From positions 24,290 through 57,773 of the forward strand of contig MNCI01009439.1 in NCBI GenBank assembly GCA_015680685.1: 33,484 nt of DNA. Direction: 5' to 3'. This DNA comes from Gnetum montanum. Its lineage: Eukaryota > Streptophyta > Gnetopsida > Gnetales > Gnetaceae. Positions within the stretch are counted from its first letter, which is position 1, and every line of letters starts with the position of its first letter. The translations under genes and the position numbers were made by a program. Shown in pieces: positions 31,574-33,484 of this stretch. Below the pieces are notes generated by a model, which searched no databases, was not told where the DNA came from, and saw nothing but the letters and a program-made list of their open reading frames with translations.

Positions 31574-31652
31574 TGGTGTTTCATTGGCCCCTCTTTGTTG
31601 ACACTTGGAGGAATCGACCCGAGAAGCGTCGACAAAGAAGTGCAAAACACCA
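31574..31652 (-). other. LTR/purine-tract junction with conserved stem-loop, element 3
   Basis: The outer stem is TGGTGTTT (31574-31581) with AAACACCA (31645-31652), perfect over 8 bp. The inner stem is CTTTGTTGACACTT (31593-31606) with AAGCGTCGACAAAG (31624-31637), 12 Watson-Crick pairs of 14 and one wobble. The purine tract CAACAAAGAGGGGCCAA (minus) lies within it. The layout matches 20459-20529 in element 1. Confidence 0.7.
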
Positions 31653-32619
31653 TAAGCAACTCGACAAAGACGTTGTCTACGGCCACTTGGACGAGGCGTC
31701 ATCGCACCATTTTTAGTAGTACAGAGGATTGGGAAAGGGGAATTTTGTATCTGGGAGGTCAGGGAGATTGCGGGGATTGATGATCGGTCCAGGAGATTAA
31801 GCAGGGGAAGGGGATGTTTCGGTATGCGGCATGCTAATCCTTGTCAATAGCCAGGCTTTAGCAGACTCGGAGTGTAGACATGTGGTGTGCGTTCTTTGAT
31901 GGAACAAGGCCCTTGGTTATTTTTCAAGAGAACTTGTTGGCGAGGCCAAAGTCACGGGAGGTTGTGTTACATTCTTTGGGATAGCAGGGCCCATGTTCAG
32001 GGGGAACCTGCTGGCGGAACCAAAGCCATGCAACTGGATGCTTTCTTTTTTTGGCCATTTTGGGCATGAGTACTTGGTTTTGAGACGACTGCCCTCCTGC
32101 CTGGGGCTTACATGGGAAGTGCCCGGGGTCTGTTTTTTTTTTCCAAACTTTACTCTGTTTGTGTACTCGTGCGCAGGTGTTGTACTGTGTGGCGTATTGC
32201 AGCATGCAGCAGCGTGTTCCATGTTTTGAATGTACTGGGTGCATCAAGGGGATGTAGGGATAATGTGTGTCTACGGATGGATAGGGGAATTTTATCAGTG
32301 AATGGGGATGTACTAGTGAATAGTTTGATTTAGTCGTACCATGTATGCCACGAACAGTGTCTTATCTTGCTGCTCGTGACGAAGTGCACTCTTGTGTGAA
32401 GCTTCCGGGTGTCATCCTGCAAACAAAATGCCAAGGAGACAAGAAAACCATGAGTGAACAGACGAGCTTAGACTTACATGGCGGCCGACGACAAAGAGAT
32501 GTTGAAGGGTGGCAGGCACTGTATGTGGGTGACCGCTGTATTGATGACGAGCGAGGCAGTGAAGCTGATGGATGATCGTGGTGGCAGATCGACGTGCTAG
32601 ATGAGAACTTGCTAGTGTA
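31653..32619. other. 3' non-coding region of element 3
   Basis: About 970 bases lie between the purine-tract stem-loop and the tandem repeats. Several short frames exist on both strands, but none shows a known motif or clear coding character. An antisense extra ORF, expected from element 2, is not recognisable here. Confidence 0.45.
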
Positions 32620-32985
32620 TAGTCTTGGCAGACTATTATGGGTTAGTTTTATGTCATAACCCGTTGGACATTGCCGGTTTAGCATCGTGGCGGATGGTAC
32701 GTTGCCATTTTTTAGTCTTAGTGGACTATGAAGAGGCAAGCTAGTTTATAGTCTTAGCGGACCCTGATGGTTGTGACGGCGGCAGTTTACTATCATGCCG
32801 GACGGATGGTAGTTTATTGTCTTTGCGGACACTGTGGTATTAGTTTTAAGTCATAATCCAGGACAGTTCTGTGGTATCAGTTTATCGTCATGATTCCAGG
32901 ACGAGCTATGGTATCAGTTTATAGTCGTAATCCCAAGACTTGTCTATGGTATCAGTTTATAGTCATGATTCCAAGACTAGCACGT
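32620..32985 (-). repeat. 3' untranslated tandem repeats, element 3
   Basis: About nine units of 35-40 bases share the core AGTTTATAGTCNTNR (plus strand). The last three are the most regular at 37-38 bases, each containing GGTATCAGTTTATAGTCRTR and then ATTCCAAGACT or a close form. They directly follow the integrase stop. The core is shared with the arrays of elements 1 and 2. Confidence 0.75.
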
Positions 32986-32999
32986 ACCTGAGCTCAAAT

Positions 33000-33484
33000 T
33001 TATGTATAGAACGGTTTCAGGAACAAGTGATTGGTTGGATTTGCAAATTCTTTTCCGTCCATGTCAGCTAGCTTGAATGCTCCGTTGTCGAATGCTTTGA
33101 TGACTAGGTAAGGCCCTTCCCAGTTGACTGAGAATTTATCTGGGTGTTCTCGAACAGCCTTAAGCACAAGGTCTCCTTCTTTGATGGGGCGCTTATGAAT
33201 GTCATGCCGATGTCATTGCCGTTGTTGTTTTTGGTACCATTCGATCTGACCGAGCGTGCGTACGCGCTCCTCTTCCACCGAGTCTAGGTTAATGATGCGT
33301 AGATCATTGTTTTTCCCATCGTTGAGAAGTCCGGAAAGTGTGATCCTTAGAGATGGTACCTGTAATTCCAAAGGTAAAACAGCTTCTGAACCGTAAACAA
33401 GACTGTACGGAGTTTTACCTGTCGAAGTCCGGTGTGTAGTACGGTATGCCCACAATGCATACACCAGTTGTTCGTACCATCTTC
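33000..33484 (-). CDS. pol: Ty3/gypsy (Tat-like) integrase C-terminal part, element 3, partial at right edge
   Basis: The minus-strand frame enters from the right edge. It carries ALWAYRTTHRTSTGKTPYSL and VYGSEAVLPLEL, the highly conserved end of the gypsy integrase core, then VRTLGQIEWYQKQQRQ. One TGA at 33213 (where CGA is expected, in a QRQ-x-HRHD context) interrupts it. The same frame then continues with KEGDLVLKAVREHPDKFSVN and WEGPYLVIKAFDNGAFKL, the C-terminal GPY-type domain, and ends LKPFYT and TAA at 33000. Its counterpart in element 1 reads LANWERPFLVTRAY. Apart from the single stop it is intact, much better preserved than element 1. The integrase joins element cDNA to host DNA. 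Confidence 0.85.

Larger units (their letters stand above)
30243..31583 (-). repeat. 3' LTR of Tat-like gypsy element 3 (CpG-rich, least decayed)
   Basis: On the minus strand the LTR starts TGAAACACCACAAAATTCGG at 31583, directly after purine tract CAACAAAGAGGGGCCAA. The outer edge is either TGTACCGCC at 30243 or TGAAATCG at 30252; without the partner LTR it cannot be settled. The TATA box is at 31021-31030 on the minus strand (CTATAAAAAG). Upstream of it (31090-31475) lies an array of GCGTATACGC palindromes. Downstream (30425-30780) are GCGTAAAC-type repeats and a heptamer run. CpG is abundant, unlike the rest of the window, which suggests a recent insertion. It cuts the antisense ORF of element 2. 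Confidence 0.75.

Noticed and set aside
31887-32229. Overlapping short frames on both strands between the purine tract and the tandem repeats of element 3
   Set aside because: Several similar-length frames on both strands with no domain; no one frame is better supported than the others.
32620-32985. Possible CRISPR-like spaced repeats
   Set aside because: Units are degenerate and adjacent with no unique spacers, and the setting is a plant retroelement 3' region.

Overview
This window looks like intergenic DNA from a land plant with a large, repeat-rich nuclear genome. The base composition is mostly AT-rich, and the retroelement families are typically plant ones: Ty3/gypsy elements with a tRNA-Asp-type primer site, Tat-like gypsy elements, Ty1/copia elements, and a plant-type non-LTR element. 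I cannot name the species. I found no convincing host gene. Nearly every long reading frame is either part of a decayed retroelement or a chance frame. Coding blocks are broken mainly by TAG, TGA and TAA where CAG, CGA and CAA are expected, which fits C-to-T decay of methylated repeats.

Left third (1-13613): this is built from one LTR family whose ends read TGATGAGT...ACTCATCA. A minus-strand copy enters from the left edge (gag 1-1981, primer site 2108-2124, 5' LTR from 2126). A structurally complete minus-strand copy occupies 3480-12191. It has 837 and 836 bp LTRs, a tRNA-Asp-type primer site, a purine tract and a 5-bp target duplication GGTAG. It carries gag and a second long ORF of unknown function, but I see no protease, reverse transcriptase, RNase H or integrase, so it appears non-autonomous. 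It sits inside the 3' part of a plus-strand relative whose LTR is 12719-13613. That relative in turn cuts a minus-strand copia reverse transcriptase (13614-14160).

Middle (14160-18866): a decayed non-LTR (RTE-like) reverse transcriptase lies on the minus strand. It is followed by a plus-strand copia element (primer site, gag, protease, integrase) that is cut at the start of its reverse transcriptase.

Right half (18867-33484): three Tat-like gypsy elements are packed together. Element 1 (minus) has its 3' LTR at 18867-20468 and the end of RNase H plus integrase at 20705-22148. Element 2 (plus) starts with a 5' LTR at 22149-23736 in inverted orientation to the first. It then has gag and protease, no further pol, a tandem-repeat 3' region, and an antisense five-exon extra ORF (28535-30240). 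Element 3 (minus, CpG-rich and the least decayed) has its 3' LTR at about 30243-31583 and an integrase C-terminus that runs off the right edge.

The most unusual observations are: the pol-less gag-plus-ORF2 element; arrays of 10-bp palindromes (GCGATATCGC in one family, GCGTATACGC in another) just upstream of LTR TATA boxes; a stem-loop spanning the LTR/purine-tract junction in two diverged Tat-like elements; and a 1.6-kb-armed inverted LTR pair. Six single-N joins occur, three of them beside exact or near-exact duplications, and these are probably assembly artefacts.
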